NCBI GenBank assembly: GCA_949361645.1
Contig: OX442415.1
Span: 17,015,269-17,079,268, forward strand
Reading direction: 5' to 3'
Length of the DNA: 64,000 bases
From: Spongilla lacustris
Lineage: Eukaryota; Porifera; Demospongiae; Spongillida; Spongillidae
The notes under the pieces were generated by a model. The model saw only the letters and a list, made by a program, of their open reading frames with translations. It had not been told where the DNA came from and made no database searches. Below are positions 1-13,100 of this stretch, piece after piece. The position numbers and the translations under genes are program-made. The first letter of the stretch is position 1. Every line of letters starts with the position of its first letter.

Positions 1-163
1 CTGCTGCATGGTGTACTGGATAGAGGTACATGGTGCATATTCCATTGAGTTAACTTAGTAATTTTAATTTTTTACATTACACATAACATCATTCAGGTTT
101 AAAAGATACATGTAGAGTGCATTTTAGGCCACTCCTGCTACGGAATATTTGCATTCATTTTAG

Positions 164-2126
164 ATCCTACGTTATATTGCAAGGAAGCATGGCCTTTGTG
201 AGTTATTGGGTATGCTTATGTGTATTCACACATCCACATGTGCACAGGTGGTAGGACTGAGAGAGAAATGGCTATCGTAGACATGTTGGAGAATGAGGTT
301 TGGTTCTTGCTGGCTCTTCCTATCACCTATGCCTTGCTAACCAACAGGCCATGGACTTTAGGAATGAGTTTGTACGGCTTGTCTACGATCAAAACATGGT
401 ATGTGAGTGTGTTTCTGGGTTAGCTATGTGGATGTGGCCTACCTCCCAGTGCTTAATCCTGTAAAATTATATGAATTCTTCTTGTATGCGCATGTCAAAG
501 CAGGGTGGTAAAATGTCTGCTCCGGACATGATATGCATCTATGAAGAAAGGGGGTAGAGGGTGGAATGGTTCATGTTTGGACAACAAATACCTGATTTCA
601 AATATTAATTTTCCTCCTATCACAAGGTTTCACACCATCCCATTGCAATCATTAGGTAATAAAAATGAATCGGTTACTTGCCTTCTGCCTCTACGAGCTG
701 GCAAGCATGCCAAAACCTTTGCTCAAACTGTTGCATGATAGAGATCCACTTGGTGTGTCATCTGCATGTGGAAGCCACAACATATACACTCTCAGCTAGT
801 GCAGATACAGACAATTCCAATCACTAAAAATTCTAGTCTAACTACATGTAAAGAGACTATCTAATATAAGTATGTAAGCAGAAGAAATCAAGCAATTCAT
901 ATCAAATTATTTATGTACATGTACCTCAGTAGACCTGCATGTACATTTACATGTAGAACTTGTTTTTTTTTTAGGACAAAATATTTCTACATAAATTTGT
1001 CAATACGATTAGAAAATGTAATGTATTCAGTGGTGCCTAAGACTAGTGTGTGCACATCCACTGATGATGTCATTAATAGTAGTGGCTAGAGGTGTAGGCC
1101 GTATATTGGCCAGGTGTTGATGGCATTAATAGTTATATTCCAGACAACTGTTAACATTTCTGAGCCATGAAAGTGCCTTAATCTGCACAACTTTCATATC
1201 TACATGTAGTCAAATAAGAACTTGAAATGTTTGTGTGCATTATGAAATGAAGTTTGTATTAATTGGTATATGACTTCTTGTGTACATATTTGTGGTTTGG
1301 CAGGAGTCCATGAAAGCCAATTATCTTCATTCCGTTGATGCCAGAATTGAACGCTTCTCACTGTACCTCGGTGACAAGCCATGGTTTGCTGGAGATGAGG
1401 TCACAAAACACACACTGCCATATATTTTTACCTACACATTTTTATCTCCTCTTCCCCCCTCCTTTCCTTTTATCCCCTCCTCCATTTCCTCCCTTCCATC
1501 CTCCTACCCCTTCATCCTCCCTCACCTCTTCCCTGTTTTCTTCCTTCTCCACCTCCTCCTCCTCCTCCTTCATTCAAATTCCTTTCATCAGATTACATTT
1601 GCAGACTTTTCCCTTTACGAGTTATTTGATCAACATCGCTTATTTGAACCTTCCATATTGGACAAGTACCCAAACTTGAAGGTAACTTTTATTCAGTGCT
1701 TGTACCTCTCAAGACATGAGGTCACAACTGCATGTGACCACCTTCTATCCTCCCTCTGCATCTCTGTATGAACCTGCATGGGCCAGAACTTTTTGGATCG
1801 TTTTGAGGTAAATGTGTATGCAAGCATATTAAACGTGTGCACATATACATTTTTGTATGCTTACACAAGCATGTCCTACACACACGTGTACATATGTACA
1901 TATGTATTATATTTTGACATTTACACATGCGTGCACCTATGAACATGTGCACACCCATACACTGACAAATACACATTGATATATACGTGTGCATACGCAT
2001 CGGAACATACATGTGCATACACTCACACCCACTATCACACAGGCTCTTCCAGCTATAAAGGCCTACATGGCCTCGGACCAGTTCAAGCCAAGGCCTGTTT
2101 ATAACACCCCTGCTCTATGGAAATGA
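164..2126 (+). CDS. Mu-class glutathione S-transferase, copy 1 (5' exons outside window)
   Basis: Cytosolic GST that conjugates glutathione to electrophiles; this is the C-terminal two thirds (141 residues plus stop). Seven exons can be read with consensus splice sites: 164-197, 248-297, 348-398, 1304-1399, 1592-1681, 1787-1807 and 2043-2126. They join in frame. Recognisable stretches are ILRYIARKHGL at the end of the thioredoxin-like domain, CGRTEREMAIVDMLENE, FSLYLGDKPWFAGDE, ITFADFSLYELFDQHRLFEP (the Mu signature FAG..ITF.DF) and a C-terminus ending ALWK. Exon boundaries match those of the complete neighbour downstream, exon for exon. The missing first four exons (about 75 residues with the catalytic Tyr) must lie upstream of base 1. 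Exon 1592-1681 differs from its paralogue at about two bases, so the duplication is fairly recent. Class assignment is by motif recognition, not by a search. Confidence 0.9.
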
Positions 2127-2261
2127 AAGACTAAATGTCTATTATATGATACAGGACATCCATGCTTGCAAGCATTTGTCATTTCAGCTGGTGTGTTGAT
2201 TTAGATTTACGATCAATATTTGTGATGTAATTTTGCTAGAATCCATATTGAAATTACAGTC

Positions 2262-2399
2262 AGTGTCAAATTGGTGAGGCATTACTGGTTCCGGAGTTTT
2301 GATGAACAATTAATAAATGATTTTTTTTCTTGTATATATAATTCCCTGGGGCCAAGGTTAAGATCACTGATGAGTCTGAAGTTAGGCTACTGCTTATAG
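2262..2399 (+). pseudogene. Dead copy of GST promoter and exon 1
   Basis: From about 2262 the sequence repeats the region just before GST copy 2 (GTGTCAAATTGGTGAGGC, a GTTCCGGAG block, ATAAATGATTT, CCCTGGGGCC). It ends in a degenerate first exon starting at 2370 that reads MSLKLGYC then Leu and a TAG at 2397-2399. The functional paralogue at 2891 reads MTLKLGYWKLRG before its splice donor. The donor is lost here and no second exon follows, so this is an orphan first exon left by tandem duplication. Confidence 0.7.
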
Positions 2400-2890
2400 A
2401 AATGCATAATCATAATTGAGGTTGTATTTCACAATCGTATGCTTTGAAGTGATTTTCAAACATGAAAAAAAAAAAAAAAAAAATCTGGTATGATGTTCAC
2501 AAAGATATATAGTGCTGATGCTATTGATATCGATCTGTTTGAGATTGCCAACGATTTCATTGCGATGAACCCAGAGATACATTGTTTTTTGGAATGCTTA
2601 TTACGTTTTTAAAATTTATGCTAGATGAATCTGTATGACTATAATTTATACAAAATAATTTTGACCTTGCTGCAGAATCGTAAAGTACCAGACTGTGTTC
2701 GGGCCCACAGGTGTGTAAAAACTACATTGTGTGTCAAATTGGTGAGGCGTTACTGGTTCCGGAGATTTGACATGATGAACAAGTTAACAATAATATTGTT
2801 TTTAATTACGGTGTACGTGGCATGTACGAGCTCGGTTTAATAAATGATTTATATTTTGTACAATAATTCGATCCCTGGGGCCGGGCCGAG

Positions 2891-5800
2891 ATGACTCTGA
2901 AGTTAGGCTACTGGAAACTGCGAGGTGTACGTATGCACTCGCCTGTTTGATGGGCTACATTTAGTGAGCAACTTGCGTCCCCGGCCCACAGCTCGGGCAG
3001 CCCATTCGCCTGCTTCTGAAGTACACGGGAACGGACTTCGAGGAGATTTCCTATCAGCAAGGAGGCCGTACGTAGACGTGTCATTATGTCTGGGGGGCTA
3101 TAATGGGGGGTCGATATGGGTGTAGATTATTGTGTATACATTCCTCAGATCAGCTTCCGTGTGCAATTGACCGCGCCTTTTGCACTGGGTTTTTCATGTT
3201 ACATCATAATGCTGGGAAGGAAAGGCATGTGTGCTTTGATCTCACGTGGTAGATACGTACATGTGCAATATGAAAAAGAAAACCTGGCTCTGTTTCAGAA
3301 TCGTTTTCAGTATAATTGTGCCATGTGCATTGCTGTTGCTATGAAAGTGGTGGATCAATGTGATACATGTAGGTTGCCATGGTGAAGTACTGGAAGGTTG
3401 GCATGCGTGTAATATATTACTAGTCACACAATGACTAACTGAATTGCATGTATACGATGATTATAAATAGACTTGATAATATTTCAGATTAGCTTCTAAT
3501 TAAGCACTTGGCCGAAAAGAAGTATATTAACCATTAATAATAGCTATCTTGCAGAATGAGATTGAAATGGTTTCCATCCACAGCTCCTGAATACAGCAGA
3601 CAAGAGTGGTACTCCGCTATACCAAAGCTGGGGCTGGACTTTCCTAATGTAAGTCACCGCATGTATGTACGTTACTAGTATAGGTGTCCTCCTGATATGT
3701 ACTTCCCACTTGAGCATACAGTTGAATAACTTCTTACTGTGTGGTGTTACTGTACATATGCAGCACCATCACACATGCTTCATGATTTTATTGTACATGA
3801 CCACAGCTACCATATCTTATCGACGGTGACTTCAAATTGACCCAAAGCAATGCTGTAAGGAACCACTTATTGTATCTCATTGTTATAGCAAAGTAATTAC
3901 TCAGTACAGGTTAATTCCATAATTCAGTACAAAACCATTAGATAACTGACTAATTATAACTTTAATATAACTACTTATGGCTATTGGAGGAAGGTAGTAT
4001 TGTCAAGCTGAAGGGCTTCTTTAATCTATCGCAGTAGGTAGGTGTGATCACATGATCAAATACAAAGAAGTAAAATAGTGCATAATCTGTTGTGTAAAAA
4101 TAAAATAAAATCACTCCACAAAAAATGGTATGGTGGTATACCCAGCTGCCTATTATATGTACGTATGGTACACATGTACGTGTACTGCGTGGTATACATG
4201 TTACAATCATGTACGTACACCATGTACATGCGGCTACTTGTATCTCGGCCATAGATCCTACGCTATATTGCAAGGAAGCACGGACTTTGTGAGTCATTTG
4301 ACAAAATGTACACAAATGTCTGCACTCACTCACACATGCACCTGTACTCATAACATGCACACACACACACAGGTGGTAGGACTGAGAGAGAAGTGGCTAT
4401 CTTAGACATGTTGGAGAACGAGGTTTGGTTCTTGGCCACACCTCCTGTTACCTTTGCCCCTTCAAATCGTTTAGGCCATGGACTTTAGGAATGAGTTTGT
4501 ATGGCTTGTCTATGACCAAAACATGGTATGTGGGTGTGGCTTAGCTATACACTGATATCAGATTGATATACGTGTAACATAGCTTGCAATCTGATAACCT
4601 TTTATTGTGGCTTAAATTGGAGGGCATGATTTACATGTGTTACCATTTTTACCAAACCTCTATAACTCATTCAACTGCCCCCCCCCCAACCCCCCTTGCG
4701 TATACAGGAATCCATGAAAGCAGAGTACCTTCAGTTGGTTGATGATAAGATTCAACAGTTCTCAATGTACCTTGGGGACAAGCCATGGTTTGCTGGAGAT
4801 GAGGTAACATACCCCCACTGCCCCTATACCTTGGAATTACGTACATCTTTCTGGTTACCTCTCTGCCTTTACCACCACTCTTCCCTCACCTTTACCACCA
4901 CTCCTCCCTCACCTTTACCACCATTCCTCCCTCACCTTTACCACCACTCCTCCCTCACCTTTACCACCACTCCTCCCTCACCTTTACCACCACTCCTCCC
5001 TCACCTTTACCACCACTCCTCCCTCATCTTTTCCACCACTCCTCCCTCACCTTTACCACCACTCCTCCCTCACCTTTACCACCACTCCTCCCTCACCTTT
5101 ACCACCACTCCTCCCTCACCTTTACCACCACTCCTCCCTCACCTTTACCACCACTCCTCCCTCACCTTTACCACCACTCCTCCCTCACCTTTCATCACTT
5201 CCCCTTCATATCAGATTACATTTCCAGACTTTTCCCTTTATGAGTTATTTGATCAACATCGCTTATTTGAACCTTCCATATTGGACAAGTACCCAAACTT
5301 GAAGGTGTGTTGTCGTATGTACACCCTATCCCAGCTTTGTGTGTGTTATATGTGTTATGTGTGCACAACTATCCCACATGTGCATGTATCTTTCCCCCTC
5401 TACATGTGGGCGGGGCCAGAACTTCTTGGATCGTTTTGAGGTACAGTGCATGTAGAGCTCTTGTGCATGAGATGGAGATGTTCCCACGCATGTTCCAAGT
5501 ATTCATGTGTGTGCACATCATTACCAACACAACACTTATGCCAGAATGAGTTTTTGTTGGTACAGTATTTTATACTTATATGATATTCATAAACCATATA
5601 CTAATCTTACGAAGATCCAGGTCATGTACATGTGTGTTTTGTACACAAGCCACTTCACTATGTGTTGATAACATCTGTATAAGCAGGGTGACTTGTAATC
5701 GGACTTGTAGTCGATTTGTCACATGCAACTATATGGACAAATGTTCCGCAAACCATCAGTAAACTAAACAATTACTGAACTTTTACCCATATTCATTGAG

Positions 5801-6064
5801 TTGCATGGGACAAGTCTGCAGGAAGTCGCCCTGTGGTAGTAAGGTTTTGTGGCTTATGAATATCATATATCAGCATAAACAGTGTTGCCAGCCTTGCAAA
5901 GTCTCCAGACTAGCAATTACTTGTAACACAATCTCTCTACACACTCACATAACGACATACACCCCCCTACTATCACACAGGCCCTCCCTGCCATTAAGGC
6001 CTACATGGCCTCAGACCAGTTCATCAGAAGGCCCGTCTATAATGTCTCCGCTCTATGGAAATGA
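2891..6064 (+). CDS. Mu-class glutathione S-transferase, copy 2 (complete)
   Basis: Complete GST. Eleven exons with GT-AG borders join in frame to 216 residues: 2891-2926, 2992-3067, 3584-3648, 3807-3854, 4255-4288, 4373-4422, 4475-4525, 4708-4803, 5215-5304, 5420-5440, 5981-6064. The length is typical of Mu GSTs (about 218). The N-terminus MTLKLGYWKLRG places the catalytic Tyr at residue 7. LGQPIRLLLKYTG, LPYLIDGDFKLTQSNAILRY (thioredoxin-like glutathione site with the conserved QSNA) and FAGDEITFPDF (helical domain) follow. The start ATG is the first in the exon and is flanked by the duplicated upstream block. Exon 10 is a 21-nt microexon coding NFLDRFE. Intron 8 carries a 23-bp minisatellite absent from the paralogue. 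The gene is convergent with ZPR1. No promoter motif was confidently seen. Confidence 0.95.
4866..5195. repeat. 23-bp minisatellite in GST intron 8
   Basis: About 14 copies of a 23-bp pyrimidine-rich unit (CTCCCTCACCTTTACCACCACT plus one base) with few substitutions. The unit length is not a multiple of three, so the array stays open in all three forward frames and creates a long false ORF across the intron. The same intron in copy 1 (1400-1591) is pyrimidine-rich but not arrayed. Confidence 0.95.
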
Positions 6065-7110
6065 GTGAAGACTAACACAAAAATGTACATCTGAACAGTT
6101 ATGCATATGTGACTGAATCATGTAGTTGTTAACTATTGATTAGTAGTATATAGGCTGATATGCAGTCGTGATATCATCCATCCGCTGCTGCATATGTGGG
6201 TCTGGGGACAAGAGTACCTGTATGTACAGTGTACATAGGTATTAATAGTTAATGCTCAGCTGTTTAAATAAGGTGACTGAATTTGTTGCAAGGCATACTT
6301 ATAATTGTTACATGTACTTTGCTAAAATCAGGATTCACCTACACGTGCACCTTATAATTAGTCTACCACCTTGTTACAACCATGTTGTTAAATTACAATA
6401 TATAGGGTGTCTGCATACTTAACACATGTACTGACTAATGCTCTCCACAGATACGTATTGTTGTGTATGTGAGCAGATTTGTATTCTTACACTACACCTT
6501 AGTACATGTATTTCCCCCTCCTCCCCCCCCCCAAAAATAAATAAATAAATTGAGGTAGCAATGTTATTTGTTGGCTTATTATTATATTGGATTATCCAAT
6601 AGCATGTCATCATGCATATTGCCACAGTGTGCAAATTAAAGGGTATTATTTTTGCTTGTCTTGTAATTGGGTAAGTACATCTTTCCCCCTCACATTAGCG
6701 CTGGCTGATATCTGATCATTAAAAGAGCCACAAAATGGCTTCTAGTATTCCTGAGGAGAATTCTTATAATATAACCCTTAGAACAAGGTATATGTACATG
6801 TATAAGTTACTTAGAATTAGTACTATTTAGCTAGAGGTCCAGTGTCGCTGGCCTTCCCCATGCACCAGTCACATACATGTAACAGGATGTCAGCTGGGCC
6901 ACAAGCAGGTCTCAGCATGCAAGGACATAAATGTACTGACACCTTTCTCAGGTGACTGGATGATGGCCGATCGAGGCGATCAAGATAGCCAAACCCATTC
7001 GATCAGACATGTAGGATTGCAAACATGATTAATTTCAGTGCTATGTACAATAGGCATAATAGACAAGTGACAGGAAAACAAAGCAAACGCACATTCAAAT
7101 TCACCAAGTA
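6065..7110. other. Convergent intergenic spacer between GST and ZPR1
   Basis: I see no coding evidence here. The sequence is AT-rich with an AAATA run near 6535-6550 and several ACATGTA palindromes. It holds the 3' ends of both flanking genes, but no poly(A) signal could be assigned with confidence. Confidence 0.6.
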
Positions 7111-10100
7111 TCACATCTCTGGTTTAGAGGTCTCCTCATAATTCTCTACTTTCATTTCGTTCAGTCCAAGGGCATCGTTCTGCTCATACGTCCTCTCATA
7201 ATGCTCCACTGTGAGCTCAGGGTCAGGGTCTGGAGCATACACATTCTAGGATAGGATCAATAATAGAAGGGGTATGGTCAGTTAACGAAGGTGTGTGCCA
7301 GAGTGCCACATAAAACGCTTTCTCTACATGTTGTATCTGCCATCACCTCATTGCTAAATTCATGCAAAGGATGCAAATTTTAAATTTATTTTTAATAAAC
7401 ATTACAAACTAACTATGTATGTAAAAGACTCTTCCACATGCATCTGAACATCTAGCACTTGTACAGACAAACCTTCGCTGTCAAATTTTGTTGATGCTCA
7501 GATTCATATACACATACACAAATACACGCACACATTGCCACACACATGTACATGCACACATAACTTACCTGTAGATAGCTGTTCCCTGCAGGGTCATCCA
7601 TGATTATATGCACACCCAATCTCTTTCCATCAGTCACCTAAATGTCGCATACAGTATGGATCATAACAGCAAGCAGACATATACACATGTACACACCTAC
7701 AAACAGTACATGGACCAACAAAGTGCCTCATGATTCTAACACTCAAACACATGCAATGTCTACCAACCCTAATAATATTCATGCAAATTCTACATCTTGT
7801 GATAGGTCTTCAGTTTACCCATACTGGATTATCTACCTAAACAAGTGAGACCACAATGTGGGCTCATCTAGCATGACTATTTGTGTGTGTTGTAGAAACA
7901 CTACACACATACTTTGCACATCTACACTATCGTTAATATTCTTAACAATGCACCATCACACAAGCACATGCCTCCTCCAACTGCCTCAGGAAGGCAGACA
8001 TGTTGGATTGGTCCACACTGTCTCCAATGGCAAAAGGGTGCAGCTCCTTCAGTTGGTCCTTCACCGACCTCAGCAGCCCTTCAATGGTGGTGAACTTCCC
8101 CCCCAGTGTGCCCGTGTGCAGCTCCAGCTCTATCTCCGGGATCTCCAGGGACGCTGTCTCCGACTGTGTTTAATAAGAGGCATCAATTAGAATCTCGATC
8201 ACCACCTCTATCACTTCCGTCAAATGTACCTTGAGGATATCTCGGGATAGGTCAGAGGGGTCTGTCAGCCTAAGGGAGATCTTCGTTCCCTTGGGGGATA
8301 TCCCCGTACCAGACTTCACTTCGTTGCTACGGTAACCGCAGTAGTCGCACACAGTGGCCATGATGATGACCTGCTTGAAGTGTGGGATGTCTGGAGGGAG
8401 GGGATCAAGGAGGTGGTAACAGTCCTCCCCAAGACCTGATAGAAGGTGCTAAATGTGCCGTATTAGTAGTGTATGGAACACTGACATGCTCCACCCACTC
8501 GACACAACAGGCCATGGGCTGCCATGTGTGGTGATGATGTGTGTGGTGATGGTCACATGTGTGGTGATGGTCACATGTGTGGTGATGGTCACATGTGTGG
8601 TGATGGTCACATGTGCGTGGTGATGTGTGGTGATGGTCACATGTGTGGTGATGGTCACATGTGTGGTGATGGTCACATGTGTGTGGTGATGTGTGGTGAT
8701 GGTCATGTGTGTGGTGATGGTCACATGTGTGGTGATGGTTACGAATGAATGGTCATCAGAATGAGGTAATAATTTATCAGCAACACAAGACACAGTCTAC
8801 AGTGTCCTTATCATGTGTGCAAGGATACCAACAACCTTCATCCTGGTCTGCGTAGGTGAGAGACAGTTGTGGCAGCTGGTGGGGAACGTGAGGACCTCCT
8901 CAGGAGGAGGCTCACTGGTGGTGGGTGGAGGCTCAGCTGGCTGGGGGGAGGAGGTGCACACATCACACACATACACACCATCTTGCTACCAGTCTGACCT
9001 CTGCAGCCTTCTCCTCCTCCTCCCCAGCCAGCCCTAGATATGAGTTCTGCTCTTCTGTACGTTTGTAATGTTCCACTTGGCAGTTGGGGTCGGCTAGAGG
9101 AGCCATCTTGTTCTCCACAAAGCTGTTCCCTGATGGGTCATCCAGAACCTTGTGGAGGAGAGAACACAAGCATAGAGTACATGCAGTGTATGATCACACC
9201 ACCACATTGTGATAACAAAAGTTCTAAATTTTTGATTTTAAAAAAATAGTTACATGTAGACCACGCAAATGTACACTGATGTGCTCTCACTAGAGTGAAC
9301 TGTCTCTTTAGTGCCAGACATTCCTGTAGCTTTTCAATGAACTCATCAATCTTCTGCGCGGTCTGCGGATCAGCTGTCTGCAAATACATGGACACCATTG
9401 CAAACATGTACATTATGTAACTGCAGGCCCTTATGATAACACCAGTGAAGACAATTAGTACATGTGATGGTTGGTACTCTTGACTGTTATTCACATACTG
9501 GGTGTACATGTACATGTACATGTACCAGTGTACAAGCACATGTGTGTGAAACCACAGTACATGTAGCATGGATTTACTCTGTTGAGCAGCACATGTGACC
9601 CTTGCATAGTATGATGGCCTGGTAGGTCAGGCACACCCGAGCTATTGACATACATGTAGAACTGGTCATGCAATATAAAATCCAACATTGTACATGAGCG
9701 CAAAGCAATTTTGAAGCGCAATGCTCAATACAATGTCGCCATCCCATAAAGCATTTATAGCCTTGCACTTCGAACTACTGGTGTGCTTCAAATGCACTAC
9801 AATGTAAAGTTGAAGGAAGTCTGTACACAGGTTGATAACTTTGCTTGTCAGTGCAGCCAACTTTGAACCCTATGAGCAATGCTAGCACTACATTGATTGA
9901 TCACCAGGTCAGTTTCAACATCAGTTTCCATCATACTTAGTGCTGAGCTGTCTTATGCATGAGATGGCTTCTAGTCAGAACCTCCTCTCTTAGTACATGT
10001 TGCATGTAAAATCAAGAATATCGCATTCGTAACCTTGCAGTACTTACAAACTAGAAATACATATACATGTACATTGTACATGTACATGCCCCACACACCC

Positions 10101-13100
10101 ACCACACTAACACACACACTCACAGCAGGGACTCACCCTCCTAGTGGGCTGCTCCTGCCCCAGTCCACTTATGGCCTCCGTAATGATACCTTCTACTGTG
10201 GTGACCACACCCACCTGGGTGGTAGGAGGGACCTCAAAGTCCAGCTCTGGGATGTGCACTGCAGCTGTGTCTGACTTGACCACCAAGTTCTTCAGGTACT
10301 GCACGTAATCAATGAACATACAATGGTCACCCAGTGATAGGCAGAGGTGGGGAGGGGAGAGGGGCATGAATTCATGCAAGTCTGTACAGAAGTATGTGTA
10401 CGTATAGATCAGCATCAACCCAAAATAAACATGCCCCCACACACGCATAGCTTCATTACTTCTCATCATCTTTTCACGGGGTTTTCTGCGGCTCATTCTT
10501 AATCATTTATACAAAACGTGGAACTACATGTACATGTACACCAGGCGTTGTATAGACCCCCAGACTCTTTGTACAGAAACCAAATGTACATTGTAGATAA
10601 ATTATGATAGAACAGAACGTGATTTGGCATGAAAAGCAATGACAGTATTACAGCTAGGTACATGTAGATCCTAATTTTCACCTGAAGGTGATTTGAAAAT
10701 AGGTGATTTGAAAAATGATTGTTTTCCAAATGCCCCAACGGCTTAGGCCACTCAAACAAATCAAATGCACATCATTTCAAGTCAAATGCAACAAACATGA
10801 ACATCATTCGCCCATGCCTGTTCTGGTGGAGGTGGCAGTACCATTGATACGAGCATTCTCTCATAATATCACACATGTATGCATATATACCAAACCCAAC
10901 AACATTCCCTCCTACATGTACCTCAGTGCTTTGCACACATAAAGTGTATCGAACACCACTGTCTTGTATCATCGCTCCAGACTGAATCTCATTGTTGCTG
11001 TTGTGACAATGTGGACACGAGAATGACATCACCACGACCTCTTTGAACATGGGAATCCTGGTGATGAGAAGCCTTGTAGTTCCCTGCAAAGTAGAGCACA
11101 GAATGGTTATGAAGATTCATTGCTTTGAATGATTAGGGTATGGGCAGTGGGAAGTAGTGTATGGGCACCCTACACATCAAACTTGGGGCCAAGGCTGAAG
11201 GTGTTTGCATCTCACGGCACAAAATAATCCTACATGTACATGTGTATATGGAGTTTGCGTTTTCAGTGCACAGTGCAAAGTATTGGTTGCTGCAAAATAG
11301 TGATGTAAGCATAGCTACATGTAACTGTGCCTCAATTAGTGTCATAAACACCAACCAATCGCTAGCAACATAAATCGGGACAAGACAATGTCTGTGATGT
11401 GCTACATGTATAATACATTCAGTACAACATATCCATTTTCATTTTTCGAGAAGAAACTGACTAGCTAGATAATTTACATGTAGGTATTGCTGAATGCTCC
11501 CTCTGTACAGCAACTAAGCAGTAGTCGCTGGGGATTGTTTGGCTTTCCCCCACCCATGATGATCAAATGATGTCCAATGACGACCCAGGCTAAGTTGAAG
11601 CCTTACGTTCTCGCTTATTGAGCCAATCTCCTCAATACCCGACCTCAAGACAAGATTTATATATGCCATTAATGGAGGCAAGGCAATATACATGTACAAT
11701 GTGGATGCAGCACGTAACTATGTTGCCATGTACGATGAATATGTGGCTAATGTAGTAGTAGTGATCCACATTGGTTCTGGAATGCCGGCACGGGCTAGTG
11801 AACTGGAAACACATCGCACAAGAAACAGTCTAAATTGCGCAAGAAGTACCTATTTTTTGGGTAAAAACATCTTTTTTCATCCCCAATATAGCAAGACCAG
11901 GTCAACGAGTGGGCACAGCTTAGTAATATGTAGGTTTCTAGATGAAGAGGCATCCCTCCTCTTACTTACAGACCTTTTCATTGTGCGGCCATTTGTCGCA
12001 TCGTTGACACACTTCTTGGAGATAAACAATGGCAACCCACACTATAACGAGCTTCTATTTGTCCGTCAAGGTGTCTCCTTGAAACAGGACCTCACCAACA
12101 TATTTTGTACGAAGTTCTCAGACTACACGGGTGTTAATATCTATTTCCAAGATTTCAGGCACATAGCAAAGTACTATGCACTAAAGATTGGCTTGAATCT
12201 GCCATCGATGGAAAATATATGTTTATGTCGTTTGAACGTAGTAAATTAGACAGAAACTACGCTCCCTCCTATTGCGATTGGCAGCTTATGATGTAGGTGT
12301 GAAGCATGTGAGATGACCACGTGGATGTGGGTATATGTACCAGGAAGGCGGGAAGACTAGTCAGTCTAAGTCACAGTGCACGACTTACAGGCAACCTTAT
12401 AGTCAACCTTTTCTCGAGAGGATGTCCGATTCCGAACGCGACGATGGAGCAGCCACACGTACGTCGGAACCTGGACCCAGCGGAAGCGGCGGAGCGGGCC
12501 GTCTGGAAGCGCAGATGGCTAGAATGATTGCCGAAATGCAGCAAATGCGAGAAGATTTTGCGGTCGGCCAGGAGGAAGCTGCGAGCAAGTTGGCACGAAG
12601 CTCCAGGCGTGACCCGTACTCGTTTCGCCGAAAGGGAAACGAGAACCAATATCGTTTTTGCGAAGACGTCGAAGAGCGGCTGGAAACCACCTCCGCTGCC
12701 ATCGCCCGTGCAGAAAGGGGAGCGGGAAAAGAAGCGCTGGCGCGAGCTAAGGAGGCAGCGAAAGAAGGTATGGAGCTTCTTACCCACAGAAAGAAGCTGA
12801 TCAAACTCGCCGATCGTTCGGAAGTTGGATGGGCAGTCGTCGAGGAGTATGTCGATGACGATTTAGCGGACGACTCAGATGACGAGAGACGTATGGAGAA
12901 GGCCAAGCGAGCAGCTGAGAGGAAGATTGCTGCTAAGCGAAGAAAAGAGCGGGAGGCAGGTGCAAAACGGGCCAGGTTGAGCGAGCCGGAGCCTATGGCC
13001 CCGGAAGGAAAACGGCCACCGCGCGCGAGGGATCCAGCGGGTTTGGTTCCTGTTCCGAGAAGCGCGCCGGGTGCTTGCCATCAATGCGGCGAGTTTGGCC

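Noticed and set aside
4696..5439. 247-codon open frame across GST exons 8 and 9
   Set aside because: The middle is the 23-bp intronic minisatellite, which stays open in all frames. True exons with consensus splice sites lie at each end.
8449..8793. Repetitive ORFs on both strands (CGDGHM repeats; Thr/His repeats)
   Set aside because: Pure translation of the 18-bp array inside ZPR1 intron 6.
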